64,000 nt of DNA from Endozoicomonas sp. G2_2 (GCF_017744135.1 NZ_JAGHQU010000002.1:310001-374000); one strand, 5' to 3'; positions 49,263 through 59,078 are shown, counted from the first letter of the stretch. Translations and numbers: made by a program. Notes: a model not told the origin generated them from the letters alone.

Positions 49263-51641
49263 CTATAGCCCGACACCGAAGGAGAACTGGAAGCGGTCGA
49301 CCTCGTCGTCTTCCTCGCCGTCGACGTAAGCGGCATAACTCACACGCAGCAGACCGAAGAACGGCGTGAACCAGTAGAAGGCGACACCCGCCGACTTGCG
49401 CAGTTCCGACGCTTCGAAGGCGCTCGCGTCCTCATAGACGTTACCGATGTCGTAGAACGCGGTAAGACGTGTCGACTTGTTGTCGGACTCGAGGAACGTC
49501 GGGATGACCAGCTCGCTCTGCAGCGTGGTCAGGAACTGGCCACCGTAGGGGTTATCGAACGAGTCGCGCGGGCCGAGGCCACCGTTGGAGAAGCCGCGCA
49601 CCGAGCGCGCGCCGCCGGCAAAGAAGTTGTCGTACGGCGGTACGTCCTCGCCCTCGCCCCAGACATCGGTCTGTGCGACGCGGCCATCCATGGACAGCAC
49701 GACCTTGTCGGACAGGCCGGGCACCCACGAGCCGATACGGAAATAGCGCTCGTGCTCGATGCTGCTGTCGTAGTACTCGAGGTCCGAGCCCGGCCCCTTG
49801 ATATTGAATTCGAATTCGGTGTTCGAACCGCGTGTCGCGAAGAAGGTGCGGTTGCGCGTATCGCGCTGCCAGCCGGTCTGCAGTTCGTAAGTGGTGGCTT
49901 CCCTGCCGTTTTCGTCGATGAACTCACGCAGTTCGTCCGACAGCCTGTCTTCGCCATCACGATTGACCGCGGAATTGATCTCGTTGCGTTCGACGCCGAG
50001 ACCGGCGCGCAGCTGCGAGTACTCGGTGATCGGCAGGCCGAACGTAACCGCGCCGCCGACCGAGTTCAAATCGAAGCCCGAACCGATGCGAATAAGCTGG
50101 TCGGTGTTGCGATAGAACGCCGAAATCGTGCGCGACACGCCCTCGTCGGTGAAGTACGGGTCGGTCCAGCTCGCGCCGACGCTCTTGGCGTAGTCGTTGG
50201 TCTCGGCACGCAGGCTCACGCGGTTGCCGGTACCGCGGAAGTTGCTGTGCGACACGCTGCCGTTGACGAGAAAGCCCTGCGCGTCCGAAAAGCCCACGCC
50301 GAACTGCAACGTACCGGCGGCGCGCTCGCTGACGTCATAGTCGACATCGACGAGATCTTCGCTGCCGGCCACCTTGTCGGTGTTGACCTGCACATCCTGG
50401 ATATAGGGCAGACGGGCGAGACGGGTGCGCGAGCGCTCGACGCCGCGACGCGAGAATGGCGCGCCTTCGAACTGGCGCATCTCGCGACGCAGCGTTTCGT
50501 CGTTGGTCTTTTCGTTGCCGTTGAACGTGATCTGGCGCACGTAGGCACGCTTGCCGGGATCGATGAAGAAGGTGAGATCGACGGTCTTGCTCTCTTCATC
50601 GACCCTGGTGAGCGGGTCCACGTCGGCAAACGCATAGCCGAAATCGGCCAGGCCGGAGCTGATCGCGTCCGCCGAGGCGTCGACGTCGCTGCGCGAGAAG
50701 ATCTGGCCACCCTCCACGGTCACGAGTCGCTGCAGGCTGGTCTGCGGCACGATCATGTCGCCGGCGAACTCGTAGTCGTTGATCGTGTACTGGTCGCCCT
50801 CGTCGACATTGATCGTGAGGAAGATGTTGCGCTTGTCCGGCGACAGCGACACCTGAATCGAGGACACGTTGAAACGGATATAGCCGCGGTTCTGGTAGAA
50901 GGAGTTCAGCGATTCGAGATCGCCGAGCAGCTTTTCTCGCGAGTAGCGGTCGCGGCTGCGCCAGAACGTCAGCGGCCGCGTGTAGGCCGGCGAGCTGGCC
51001 TGCAGTTCGAAGACATCCTGCAACTCCTCATCGGTGAAGTTCTCGTTGCCGATGATGTTGATGTCCTTGATGGAGGCGACCTCGCCCTCCTTGACCGTGA
51101 TGTCGATGGCGACCCGGTTGTTGCCCAGATCCTCGACCTCGGTATCGATCGCCACGCTGTAGTAGCCGTTGGCGTAGTACTGCCGGCGCAGTTCCTGCTC
51201 GAGCTGGTCGACGAGCGACCGCTTATAGAGCTCGCCCTGTGCCAGGCCCTGATCGGCCAGCGCTTCCTTGAGCTGGTCGCCACCGATGTTCTTGTTGCCC
51301 TCGATGGTGAAGCGCGCGATCTCGGGACGCTCGGTCACGTCGACGACAAGCGTGTTGCCTTCGCGCTCGAGCGTGACGTTCTCGAACAGCCCGGTTTCAT
51401 AGAGCGCGCGAATGGATTGCTGCGCTCGGGCTTCGGTGAGCCGATCCCCGACCGAAAGCGGCAGATAGGTCAGCACGGTGCCGGCTTCGAGGCGCTGCAC
51501 ACCCACGACCCGCACATCCGACACCTGGAAGTTGTAGCCGGACTGGCTGGACTGACTCGGTACGGACTGATTCTGAGCCCACGCGCTCACGGCAAAAAGA
51601 CACAGGAGCACGGCGAACGCGCGCATCAGAAATACAGGCAT
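49263..51641 (-). CDS. bamA: Outer membrane protein assembly factor BamA
   Basis: This 792-residue Omp85-family protein inserts beta-barrel proteins into the outer membrane. A signal peptide (about 1-22) is followed by five POTRA domains (about 36-440; POTRA1 begins FQVSDVRVVGVQRLEAGTVLTYLP). The 16-stranded barrel follows, with the lid-loop motif VRGFSNGGLGPRD (about 678-690). The length is normal. The last residues, RFQFSFGVGL, end in Leu rather than the aromatic residue common in BamA. It is 13 bases downstream of rseP and precedes skp, as in related bacteria. Confidence 0.96.
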   Translation of the reverse strand: MPVFLMRAFAVLLCLFAVSAWAQNQSVPSQSSQSGYNFQVSDVRVVGVQRLEAGTVLTYLPLSVGDRLTEARAQQSIRALYETGLFENVTLEREGNTLVVDVTERPEIARFTIEGNKNIGGDQLKEALADQGLAQGELYKRSLVDQLEQELRRQYYANGYYSVAIDTEVEDLGNNRVAIDITVKEGEVASIKDINIIGNENFTDEELQDVFELQASSPAYTRPLTFWRSRDRYSREKLLGDLESLNSFYQNRGYIRFNVSSIQVSLSPDKRNIFLTINVDEGDQYTINDYEFAGDMIVPQTSLQRLVTVEGGQIFSRSDVDASADAISSGLADFGYAFADVDPLTRVDEESKTVDLTFFIDPGKRAYVRQITFNGNEKTNDETLRREMRQFEGAPFSRRGVERSRTRLARLPYIQDVQVNTDKVAGSEDLVDVDYDVSERAAGTLQFGVGFSDAQGFLVNGSVSHSNFRGTGNRVSLRAETNDYAKSVGASWTDPYFTDEGVSRTISAFYRNTDQLIRIGSGFDLNSVGGAVTFGLPITEYSQLRAGLGVERNEINSAVNRDGEDRLSDELREFIDENGREATTYELQTGWQRDTRNRTFFATRGSNTEFEFNIKGPGSDLEYYDSSIEHERYFRIGSWVPGLSDKVVLSMDGRVAQTDVWGEGEDVPPYDNFFAGGARSVRGFSNGGLGPRDSFDNPYGGQFLTTLQSELVIPTFLESDNKSTRLTAFYDIGNVYEDASAFEASELRKSAGVAFYWFTPFFGLLRVSYAAYVDGEEDDEVDRFQFSFGVGL

Positions 51642-51654
51642 ATATAAAGCTCCG

Positions 51655-53016
51655 CTACCCGAGCAAGCGCAGGATATCGTTGTAAAAAGCCAGGGTCATC
51701 AACATCAGCAGTGCGACCATGCCCATCTGCTGTCCGGCGACCTGAACGGCCTCCGAGAGAGGCCGGCCCCTTATCCATTCGATCGAATAATACAGAAGAT
51801 GCCCCCCGTCTAACACCGGAATGGGCAGAAGGTTGAGTACCGCAAGGCTCACGCTGACCAGGGCCAGGAAGCCGACAAACGCCTCGACGCCGATGCTCGC
51901 GGTCTGTCCGGCGTAGTTGGCGATCTGGATCGGACCACTCACGTTGCGCCAGGACACGTCACCGGTGACCATGCGTGCCATCAGGCGCACCGTCAGCGCG
52001 GACACTTCCCAGGTCTTGGACACGGCGGCCGGTACCGCGGCCAGCGGGCCCAGCTGGCGCGTCGTGCGCATCGCTTCCCATGCTTCACCGTCGACGCCGA
52101 TCTGCGCGCCGAGGCGACCGACGGGCTCGCCGGCCTCGTTCTCGGCTGCCGCCAGGGTTACAGGCACTTCCTGCCGACGACCGTCGCGCGCGATGGCCAG
52201 CGTGACGCGTTCGCCCGGCTGTGCCTTGATCCGATCGACCAGGCCTTGCGGCGAGTCGACGCTTTCGCCATTGACGGCGAGCACCTCATCGCCGGCCTGA
52301 AGCTGCGCGGCTTCGGCTGCCGAGCCCGGCACCACACGGGCAATCAAAGGCGTTGCCGGCGGCTGATACGGCGCCAGACCGAGGCGGTCGAAAAGTTTTT
52401 CGGGATCGGCCGGCACACCACGCAGGTCGAGCGACACGTCGCGCGCCATGCCATCGTCTCCGCGCACGGAAAGATCCACCGCCTGACCGTCGAGGCCGCG
52501 CTCGATCAGTGTCAGCCGCAGATCCTGCCAGTCGCCGATCGCGCGGTCGTCGATCGCCACGATCTCATCGCCGGCACGCAATCCGGCCGCGTTTGCCAAC
52601 GTGCCGTCGGGCGCACTGGCGATCATGGGTTTGATGCCGGCCACGCCAATCATGAACACGAGCCAGTAGGCCACGATGGCAAAAAGAAAATTCACCCCCG
52701 GCCCCGCCGCCACGATGGCGATGCGCCGCCACGGGTGCTGGCGATTGAAGGCGTACGGCTTGTCGGCTTCGGCCACTTCGCCTTCGCGCTCGTCGAGCAT
52801 CTTCACGTAGCCGCCCAGGGGAATCGCCGACAGCCAGTATTCGATGCCGCTCTGCCGGCCCGTGAAGCCCCACACACGTCGACCGAAGCCAATCGAATAG
52901 CGAAGCACTTTCACGCCGAGGCGCCGCGCGACCCAGAAGTGGCCGTACTCGTGAATCGCCACCAGCAGGCCGATCGAGACGATGAACGCGGGCACTGACA
53001 TCAGCCAGTCGGACAT
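51655..53016 (-). CDS. rseP: Site-2 protease RseP
   Basis: This 453-residue inner-membrane zinc metalloprotease cleaves the anti-sigma factor RseA in the sigma-E envelope stress response. The HExxH motif is in AIHEYGHFW (about residues 20-28), and the third ligand Asp lies in the LDG motif NLLPIPVLDGGHLLYY (about 392-407). Two PDZ domains occupy about 115-200 and 205-300 (with SAAEAAQLQAGDEVLAVNGE). The upstream gap to cdsA is 150 bases and lacks dxr. Confidence 0.95.
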   Translation of the reverse strand: MSDWLMSVPAFIVSIGLLVAIHEYGHFWVARRLGVKVLRYSIGFGRRVWGFTGRQSGIEYWLSAIPLGGYVKMLDEREGEVAEADKPYAFNRQHPWRRIAIVAAGPGVNFLFAIVAYWLVFMIGVAGIKPMIASAPDGTLANAAGLRAGDEIVAIDDRAIGDWQDLRLTLIERGLDGQAVDLSVRGDDGMARDVSLDLRGVPADPEKLFDRLGLAPYQPPATPLIARVVPGSAAEAAQLQAGDEVLAVNGESVDSPQGLVDRIKAQPGERVTLAIARDGRRQEVPVTLAAAENEAGEPVGRLGAQIGVDGEAWEAMRTTRQLGPLAAVPAAVSKTWEVSALTVRLMARMVTGDVSWRNVSGPIQIANYAGQTASIGVEAFVGFLALVSVSLAVLNLLPIPVLDGGHLLYYSIEWIRGRPLSEAVQVAGQQMGMVALLMLMTLAFYNDILRLLG

Positions 53017-53166
53017 GGACTACTGCTCTCCAGACGCGGGGTTGGCGCAAACGGTATCGGCGTTGTAGACCGCAGAAAATGGTGGGCGATCCGCAAGCCG
53101 CCGATCGCGGCGATGTGTGACCGCAATACTACGTGATCGGTGCCAGGCGCGATGCCAACGCTTTGG

Positions 53167-53997
53167 CTAGACCGCGGACGGCAACCAGTGCAAGCCGGCA
53201 ACGAACCACGGTGCGGCGGCGAGCACACTGTCCAGGCGATCCAGCACGCCGCCGTGCCCCGGAAAGAGCGTGCCGCTGTCCTTGATCCCGGCATGACGTT
53301 TGAACATGCTGATGCTCAGATCACCGACGACCGAAATAATCGCCACCCAACCGCCAAGAAACATGAATGCGATCAGGCGATCACCGCTGTAGCCCAGCAG
53401 CCATGCGCCCGCCCCGGCGAACAGCATCGCGGCCACGAAGCCGCCAACCGCGCCCTCGCGCGTCTTGCCGGGGCTGACCGCAGGCGCGAGCTTGTGCCGG
53501 CCCAGCATGCGCCCGGCGAAGTAGGCACCCGTATCCGCGGCCCAAACCAGGAAGAAGAACGTGAGCAGCAGCAGCGGCCCCTGGTCGCTCTGGTGCAGAT
53601 AGGTTACCGCTGCGACCGGGGCAACCAGCACGATCAGCCCGACCGCGACGCCGACCGCCGTGCGCCCCATGGTCTCGGCCCAGCCGCGGGGAAAGCGCGC
53701 GATCCAGTAGATCGCGACCAGCCACCACAGGCAGGCCGCGCCGACGAGCAGATTGTCGGCGGCCACGAGCCAGAGCTGCGTACGCACCAGCGCGAACAAG
53801 AAGATGAGCAGTGCCACGGCCAGCGTGAGCACAATGCGGCCGGTATCCGTCAGACGCATCAAGCCGCCCCATTCCCATGCACCAAGCAGCATGAGCAGGG
53901 CGAACACGAGCGTAATTACCGCGGTCGGCAGAAACAGCATGCCGAGAACGGCCAGTGGCACGACCGCCAGGGCGGTGGCGATACGGGTCGAGAGCAT
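53167..53997 (-). CDS. cdsA: Phosphatidate cytidylyltransferase
   Basis: This 276-residue integral membrane enzyme makes CDP-diacylglycerol from phosphatidic acid and CTP. Multiple hydrophobic segments span the protein. The C-terminal signature SMFKRHAGIKDSGTLFPGHGGVLDRLDS (about residues 231-258) is complete, with the conserved KDSG and GHGGxLDRxDS. The spacing to uppS is 5 bases. In other gammaproteobacteria dxr follows here or lies next to uppS; neither place holds it. Confidence 0.95.
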   Translation of the reverse strand: MLSTRIATALAVVPLAVLGMLFLPTAVITLVFALLMLLGAWEWGGLMRLTDTGRIVLTLAVALLIFLFALVRTQLWLVAADNLLVGAACLWWLVAIYWIARFPRGWAETMGRTAVGVAVGLIVLVAPVAAVTYLHQSDQGPLLLLTFFFLVWAADTGAYFAGRMLGRHKLAPAVSPGKTREGAVGGFVAAMLFAGAGAWLLGYSGDRLIAFMFLGGWVAIISVVGDLSISMFKRHAGIKDSGTLFPGHGGVLDRLDSVLAAAPWFVAGLHWLPSAV

Positions 53998-54002
53998 GGG
54001 AG

Positions 54003-54725
54003 TCAGCCGCCGGGTGCCGCAGCCTGCGGCAGACGCCCGAAGCGCCGCTGGCGGTGGGCGAACCAGTCGACCGCCTCGCTCAGGCTGGCCTTGTCGAAGT
54101 CGGGCCAGAGTTCGTCGGAAAAATACAGTTCGCTGTACGCCAGATCCCAGAGCAGGAAGTTGCTCACGCGGCGCTCGCCGCCCGTGCGGATGAACAGATC
54201 GGGCGCGCCAAGCGCCGACAGCGACATGTGCTCGCCGAAACAGGATTCATCGATATCGTCCGGCGCGATCTCGCCCGCCGCGCACGCCCGGGCGATGCGG
54301 CATGTCGCCTGGACGATATCCCACCGCCCGCCGTAATCGATCGCGATCACGAGGTTGAGTGCTGCGTTGTCGCGGGTGCGCTCTTCAGCCTGCGCCATCT
54401 CGCGCTGCAGCGCATCCGAAAAATGCGAACGCTCGCCGATGAAGCTCAGGCGCACGCCGTTGTCGTGCAGCGAGCCGATCTCGCGGCGGATGGTTCGCCG
54501 GAACAGATCGAGCAATAGCCGGACCTCGGCTCGCGGGCGTTGCCAGTTCTCGCTGGAAAATGCGAACAACGTCAGCGTTTTAAGGCCTATTTCTCGAGCC
54601 GTTTCGACAATATCGCGCGCAGCACGCGCACCCGACCGGTGCCCGGCCGCGCGCGGCATGCCGCGCTGGCTGGCCCAGCGGCCGTTGCCGTCCATGATGA
54701 TGGCGACGTGTTCGGGAACACTCAT
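54003..54725 (-). CDS. uppS: Undecaprenyl diphosphate synthase (cis-prenyltransferase)
   Basis: This 240-residue enzyme extends farnesyl diphosphate with isopentenyl diphosphate to make the cell-wall lipid carrier. It begins VPEHVAIIMDGNGRWASQRGMPRAAGH (about residues 3-29), with the catalytic Asp in MDGNGRW. LTLFAFSSENWQRP (about 51-64) and the C-terminal PDLFIRTGGERRVSNFLLWDLAYSELYF (about 180-207) complete the pattern. ATG 54725 is used. Its need for isopentenyl diphosphate makes the missing dxr, ispD and ispF neighbours more notable. Confidence 0.96.
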   Translation of the reverse strand: MSVPEHVAIIMDGNGRWASQRGMPRAAGHRSGARAARDIVETAREIGLKTLTLFAFSSENWQRPRAEVRLLLDLFRRTIRREIGSLHDNGVRLSFIGERSHFSDALQREMAQAEERTRDNAALNLVIAIDYGGRWDIVQATCRIARACAAGEIAPDDIDESCFGEHMSLSALGAPDLFIRTGGERRVSNFLLWDLAYSELYFSDELWPDFDKASLSEAVDWFAHRQRRFGRLPQAAAPGG

Positions 54726-54760
54726 ACGCGAAGCGCCTGTCACTCGTTCGCGGTCTGTGT

Positions 54761-55318
54761 TCAGACCGTCATGATCTCCTGCTCCTTTTCTTCGAGCAGG
54801 CTGTCGATACGGTCGATATGCTTGTCGGTGAGCTGCTGGATACGCGTTTCGCCACCGTGCTGATCGTCGGCACTGATCTCCTTTTCGTTGACCAGCTCCT
54901 TGAGCGTGGAGTTCGCGTCACGCCGAATGTTGCGCACCGCCACGCGGCCATCCTCGGCTTCGGCGCGGATCACCTTCACCAGATCCTTGCGGCGGTCCTC
55001 GGTAAGCGGCGGCAGAACCACGCGGATCACCTGACCAGCGGTCGAGGGATTCAGGCCGAGATCGGCGGTCATGATCGCCTTCTCGATCGGCTGAACCATG
55101 GTCTTTTCCCACGGCTGAATGGTGATCGTGCGCGCATCCTCGAGCGCGACGTTGGCCGCCTGATTGAGCGGCACCTCTGCGCCGTAGTAGTCCACGGTCA
55201 CATGATCGAGCAGGCTGGTGCTCGCCCGGCCGGTGCGAATCTTGCTGAAGTTCTCGCGCATGACGCTGATGGTCTTGTCCATGCGCTGCTGCGCGTCGCT
55301 GTAAATCTCGTCAATCAT
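54761..55318 (-). CDS. frr: Ribosome recycling factor
   Basis: This 185-residue factor releases ribosomes after termination, together with EF-G. The sequence [38 protein letters not shown] (about residues 20-57) is typical, and the C-terminal helix [30 protein letters not shown] follows. The start overlaps the pyrH stop by 4 bases (ATGA). Confidence 0.97.
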   Translation of the reverse strand: MIDEIYSDAQQRMDKTISVMRENFSKIRTGRASTSLLDHVTVDYYGAEVPLNQAANVALEDARTITIQPWEKTMVQPIEKAIMTADLGLNPSTAGQVIRVVLPPLTEDRRKDLVKVIRAEAEDGRVAVRNIRRDANSTLKELVNEKEISADDQHGGETRIQQLTDKHIDRIDSLLEEKEQEIMTV

Positions 55319-56061
55319 CCGTTTGCTCTCGTCGTATCGTTGTCGACCAGCGTGCCGACGTCATCCTCGCCAGAGACGATCCGCTTGAGATCGCCCGCGC
55401 GGTTGATGTCGAACACCCGCAGCGGCATGCCGTTGTCGCGGCAGAGCACGATTGCGGTCGTATCCATGACGGTCAGCCGCTGGTCAATGACTTCGTCGTA
55501 GGTAAGGTGCGTATAGCGTTTCGCACTGCTGTCGCGCATCGGATCCGCGCTGTAGATGCCGTCGACCTTCGTGGCCTTGAGCATGAGATCGGCATTGATC
55601 TCGATCGCCCGCAAGCTGGCCGCGGAATCCGTGGTGAAAAACGGATTGCCCGTACCTGCGGCAAAGATCACCACGCGGCTTTTTTCCAGGTGGCGGATCG
55701 CGCGGCGGCGAATGTAGTCCTCGCAGACCTGATTGATGCGAATGGCGGACATCACCCGGGCCGTCATGCCGGCGTGCTCGATGGCGTCCTGCAATCCGAG
55801 CGCATTGATCACCGTGGCGAGCATGCCCATCTGGTCGCCGGTCACGCGGTCCATGCCGCGGCCAGCGAGGCCGACGCCACGGAAGATATTGCCGCCGCCC
55901 ACCACCAGTGCGACCTGCACACCGGATTCGATCAGTTCCTTGATCTCCGCGGCGAGCCGTTCCACGACGTCGGCGGAGATGCCGTAGTCGGCCTGGCCCA
56001 TGAGGGCTTCGCCGCTGAGCTTCAGCAGTATGCGTTTATAGGTGGGCTTGGACTTGGTCAT
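55315..56061 (-). CDS. pyrH: UMP kinase
   Basis: This 248-residue hexameric kinase phosphorylates UMP to UDP. The N-terminal [21 protein letters not shown] (about residues 8-28) and [36 protein letters not shown] (about 54-89) carry the ATP- and UMP-binding residues. [22 protein letters not shown] (about 136-157) is also conserved. A terminator separates it from tsf upstream. Confidence 0.97.
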   Translation of the reverse strand: MTKSKPTYKRILLKLSGEALMGQADYGISADVVERLAAEIKELIESGVQVALVVGGGNIFRGVGLAGRGMDRVTGDQMGMLATVINALGLQDAIEHAGMTARVMSAIRINQVCEDYIRRRAIRHLEKSRVVIFAAGTGNPFFTTDSAASLRAIEINADLMLKATKVDGIYSADPMRDSSAKRYTHLTYDEVIDQRLTVMDTTAIVLCRDNGMPLRVFDINRAGDLKRIVSGEDDVGTLVDNDTTRANG

Positions 56062-56148
56062 CGAGTGGCGCGAACGTGCAACGACATGAAGGCGGCTCCT
56101 GGCCGGCGAAGATAACTCAGCTGCCTGTCGGCATCATACCGGCAGGCC

Positions 56149-56178
56149 AAAAAAAAGCCGGCTGCCTGAGCAGCCGGC
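56149..56178 (-). terminator. Rho-independent terminator after tsf
   Basis: On the minus strand GCCGGCTGC and GCAGCCGGC pair perfectly around a 4-base loop, followed by eight T residues. It lies 10 bases after the tsf stop and separates rpsB-tsf from pyrH. Confidence 0.95.
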
Positions 56179-56188
56179 CGTGTTGCCC

Positions 56189-57070
56189 TCAGGCTGTTTT
56201 TTCGGCTTGCGCCTTGACCTCGGCAGCGAAGTCTTCCTGTTTCTTCTCGATGCCCTCGCCGACTTCGATACGGGCATAGTCGATGATGGTCGCGTTCTGC
56301 TGCTTGCAGAGCTTTTCCACCGTCATGTCCGGGTCCTTGACGAAAGGCTGCCCCATGAGCGTGATTTCGCCCAGGAACTTGCGCAGCCGGCCTTCGACCA
56401 TCTTCTCGATGATCTCCTCCGGCTTGCCGCTGTCACGCGCCTGCGCCATGAGCAGCTCTTTTTCGGCGTCCCGACGCTCCTGCGGCACATCGTCGGCCGA
56501 CAGATGCGCCGGCGCGGTCGCGGCCACATGCATGGCCAGATCGCGCGCCAGCGCGTCCTCGCCACCGGCCACGGCAACGGCGCTGCCGATGCGCGAACCG
56601 TGCATGTAGACGTCCAGCCTGCCTTCGCCGGCTTCGATGCGACGGAAACGACGGATGGTGATGTTCTCGCCCAGCGTGGCGACCAGCGCACGGCGCTTGG
56701 CGTCCAGGCTTTCGCCGTCGATCTCGATTTCGGCCAGCGCATCGACATCGGCCGGGCCGTTGTCGAGCGCGGCCTGCGCCGCCATTTCCGCGAAGCCGAC
56801 GAAATCGTCGTTCTTGCCGACGAAATCGGTTTCGCAGTTCACTTCGAGCAGGATCGCAACGCTGCGATCGCTGGACAGGGCCGTCGCCACGCGACCTTCG
56901 GCCGCGACACGGCCGGCCTTCTTGTCGGCCTTGGCCAGGCCTTCACGACGCATGTTGTCGGCCGCGGCATCGATGTCGCCGTCGGTCGCCGTGAGTGCCT
57001 TCTTGCACTCCATCATGCCGGCGCCGGTGCGTTCCCGCAGCTCTTTAACCAGAGCAGCACTAATAGCCAT
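56189..57070 (-). CDS. tsf: Elongation factor Ts
   Basis: This 293-residue factor exchanges GDP on EF-Tu. The N-terminal [32 protein letters not shown] (about residues 3-34) is the UBA-type signature. [26 protein letters not shown] (about 78-103) contains the TDFV contact with EF-Tu. The start is ATG 57070, with GGAGA upstream. It is cotranscribed with rpsB, as in nearly all bacteria, and the unit ends in a strong terminator. Confidence 0.97.
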   Translation of the reverse strand: MAISAALVKELRERTGAGMMECKKALTATDGDIDAAADNMRREGLAKADKKAGRVAAEGRVATALSSDRSVAILLEVNCETDFVGKNDDFVGFAEMAAQAALDNGPADVDALAEIEIDGESLDAKRRALVATLGENITIRRFRRIEAGEGRLDVYMHGSRIGSAVAVAGGEDALARDLAMHVAATAPAHLSADDVPQERRDAEKELLMAQARDSGKPEEIIEKMVEGRLRKFLGEITLMGQPFVKDPDMTVEKLCKQQNATIIDYARIEVGEGIEKKQEDFAAEVKAQAEKTA

Positions 57071-57139
57071 GATTCGTTCTCCGCAAAATGAGGTAACGGC
57101 CACGCCGGCCCGAACGATACCGGGCCGGCGCGGCTGGAA

Positions 57140-58054
57140 TTACTTGTCCGACGGCTTCGCGTCGGCGTCTTCCGGGTTCTCCGACGGCACGGCGGCCACA
57201 TCGCCCAGCGACGCGGTCGCGGTCGGCTCGGACTCGCCCTGCGATTCCTGGATCACGGAATTCTGGGTCGCTTCGCTCGCGGCTTCGTTCTGAGCCGGCT
57301 TTCCGGGCTCGTGGGAAGCGCCCTGCTCCTGGAGCTCGATCATCTCGTCGTCCTGGCCGGTGAATTCGCCCTTGCTGCCACGACCGGCAAGCACGGCGTC
57401 GGCGACCATCTCGGTGTAGATGCGGATCGCACGAATCGCGTCGTCATTGCCCGGAATGACCACGTCGATGTTGTCCGGCGAGCAGTTGGTGTCGACCACG
57501 GCCACGACCGGAATGCCCAGCTTGCGCGCTTCGTCGACAGCGATCTTCTCGAAGCCGACGTCGATCACGAACAGCGCGTCGGGCAGGCTGGTCATTTCCT
57601 TGATACCGCCGATACCGCGCTCGAGCTTGTCGCGCTCGCGATACAGATCGAGAGCTTCGCGCTTGTTGAGCTTGCGGATGGAGCCGTCCTCGATCATCTG
57701 CTCGAGATCGTGCAGACGCTGGATGGAGTTCTTGACCGTCTTGAAGTTGGTGAGCATGCCGCCCAGCCAACGGTGGTTCACGAACGGCATGCCGGCACGA
57801 CGGGCCTGCTTGCCCACCGCCTCGCGCGCCGCGCGCTTGGTGCCCACAAACATGATGTTGCCGCCGTTGGCGGACAGGCGACTGATATAGTTGTAGGCAT
57901 CCTTGAAGAGCGGCAGGGTCTCTTCGAGGTTGATGATATGAATCTTGTTGCGATGGCCGAAGATATAAGGGGCCATCTTGGGATTCCAGTAACGGGTGCG
58001 GTGGCCGAAATGAACCCCCGCCTCGAGCAACTGGCGCATGCTGATCTGACTCAT
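57140..58054 (-). CDS. rpsB: 30S ribosomal protein S2
   Basis: This protein is 304 residues, longer than E. coli S2 (241). The core begins [30 protein letters not shown] and includes [21 protein letters not shown] and [25 protein letters not shown]-type sequence. After about residue 228 comes a 76-residue tail rich in Glu, Asp, Gln and Ser, with about 18 acidic residues against three Lys. The ribosome site GGAG is good. A structured leader precedes the gene, which fits S2 autoregulation. It is divergent from map. Confidence 0.97.
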   Translation of the reverse strand: MSQISMRQLLEAGVHFGHRTRYWNPKMAPYIFGHRNKIHIINLEETLPLFKDAYNYISRLSANGGNIMFVGTKRAAREAVGKQARRAGMPFVNHRWLGGMLTNFKTVKNSIQRLHDLEQMIEDGSIRKLNKREALDLYRERDKLERGIGGIKEMTSLPDALFVIDVGFEKIAVDEARKLGIPVVAVVDTNCSPDNIDVVIPGNDDAIRAIRIYTEMVADAVLAGRGSKGEFTGQDDEMIELQEQGASHEPGKPAQNEAASEATQNSVIQESQGESEPTATASLGDVAAVPSENPEDADAKPSDK

Positions 58055-58313
58055 GGATTGTCTCCGGGTTGTGGCTTACGCGCATCCCATGAAACAACCG
58101 GCCTGCGTCCCGCAGGCTGGCACCCCGTTTCATGTGTCGATACACGTGCGGATTTTCGATATCGAATTCGGTCGAAAATCGACCGTTTACGTCGCGTTGA
58201 TCGCGGCGCATTGCCGCGAACGCGAGCGGTTTATACCATAGCGGCCCTCGCCAGGCCAGCACCGGCCGATTTTCAAACCGACATTTTCCCGGACTCGCAA
58301 GGACGAACGACGC
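58055..58313. promoter_or_regulatory. Divergent rpsB/map control region with structured rpsB leader
   Basis: On the rpsB side, GCCTGCG-TCC-CGCAGGC (58101-58117) is a perfect hairpin. CCGGGTTGT (58064-58072) can pair with ACAACCGG (58094-58101), so two adjacent stems lie just before the rpsB ribosome site. This resembles the conserved S2-responsive leader known upstream of rpsB in gammaproteobacteria. Further upstream, GATTTTCGA (58151-58159) and TCGAAAATC (58172-58180) form an inverted repeat. Promoter hexamers could not be assigned firmly. Confidence 0.55.
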
Positions 58314-59078
58314 ATGAGCGTGACCATCAAGACGCCCGAAGAACAGGACAAGATGCGCGAGGCCGGACGGCTCGCCGCGCAGGTCCTGGACATGATCACG
58401 CCCTATGTAACGCCCGGCGTGACCACCGACGAACTCAACACCCGCTGCCACGACTTCATGGTCGACGAGCTCGGCACGACACCGGCGCCGCTCAATTACC
58501 ACGGTTTTCCCAAGTCGATCTGCACCTCGGTGAATCATGTGGTCTGCCACGGCATCCCCGGAGAGAAGGCGCTCAAGAAAGGCGACGCGGTCAATATCGA
58601 CATCACGCTCATCAAGGACGGCTATCACGGCGACAGCTCTCGCATGTATTTCGCGGGTGAACCCTCGATCAAGGCCCGTCGTCTGTCGGACATCGCGGAA
58701 GCCGCGCTCTACAAGGGCATCGACGTCGTGCGCCCCGGGGCAACGCTGGGTGATATCGGCGCCGCCATCCAGGCATTCGTCGAGTCGCGTCGCGCCTCCG
58801 TGGTACGCGAGTATTGCGGCCATGGTATCGGGCTGGGCTTTCATGAGGAGCCGCAGGTTCTTCACTACGGCAAGGCCGGCACCGGGCTGCGTCTGGAAGC
58901 CGGAATGACATTCACGATCGAGCCGATGGTCAACGCGGGCAAGCGCCATGTGAAGGTGCTGCCGGATGGCTGGACCGTGGTCACCAAGGATCATTCGCTG
59001 TCGGCGCAGTGGGAACACACCATTCTCGTTACCGAGGATGGCGCCGAGATCCTCACGCCCAGCCAGCTGGCCTCCTGA
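58314..59078 (+). CDS. map: Methionine aminopeptidase type I
   Basis: This 254-residue metalloenzyme removes the initiator methionine. KGDAVNIDITLIKDGYHGDSSRMYFAGE (about residues 87-114) supplies the two metal-binding Asp residues. EYCGHGIGLGFHEEPQVLHYG (about 164-184) supplies His, and MTFTIEPMVNAG and AQWEHTILVTEDGAEIL supply Glu ligands. The start at ATG 58314 has an AAGGA ribosome site 9 bases upstream. It is divergent from rpsB, and glnD starts at the very next base after its stop. Confidence 0.97.
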   Translation: MSVTIKTPEEQDKMREAGRLAAQVLDMITPYVTPGVTTDELNTRCHDFMVDELGTTPAPLNYHGFPKSICTSVNHVVCHGIPGEKALKKGDAVNIDITLIKDGYHGDSSRMYFAGEPSIKARRLSDIAEAALYKGIDVVRPGATLGDIGAAIQAFVESRRASVVREYCGHGIGLGFHEEPQVLHYGKAGTGLRLEAGMTFTIEPMVNAGKRHVKVLPDGWTVVTKDHSLSAQWEHTILVTEDGAEILTPSQLAS

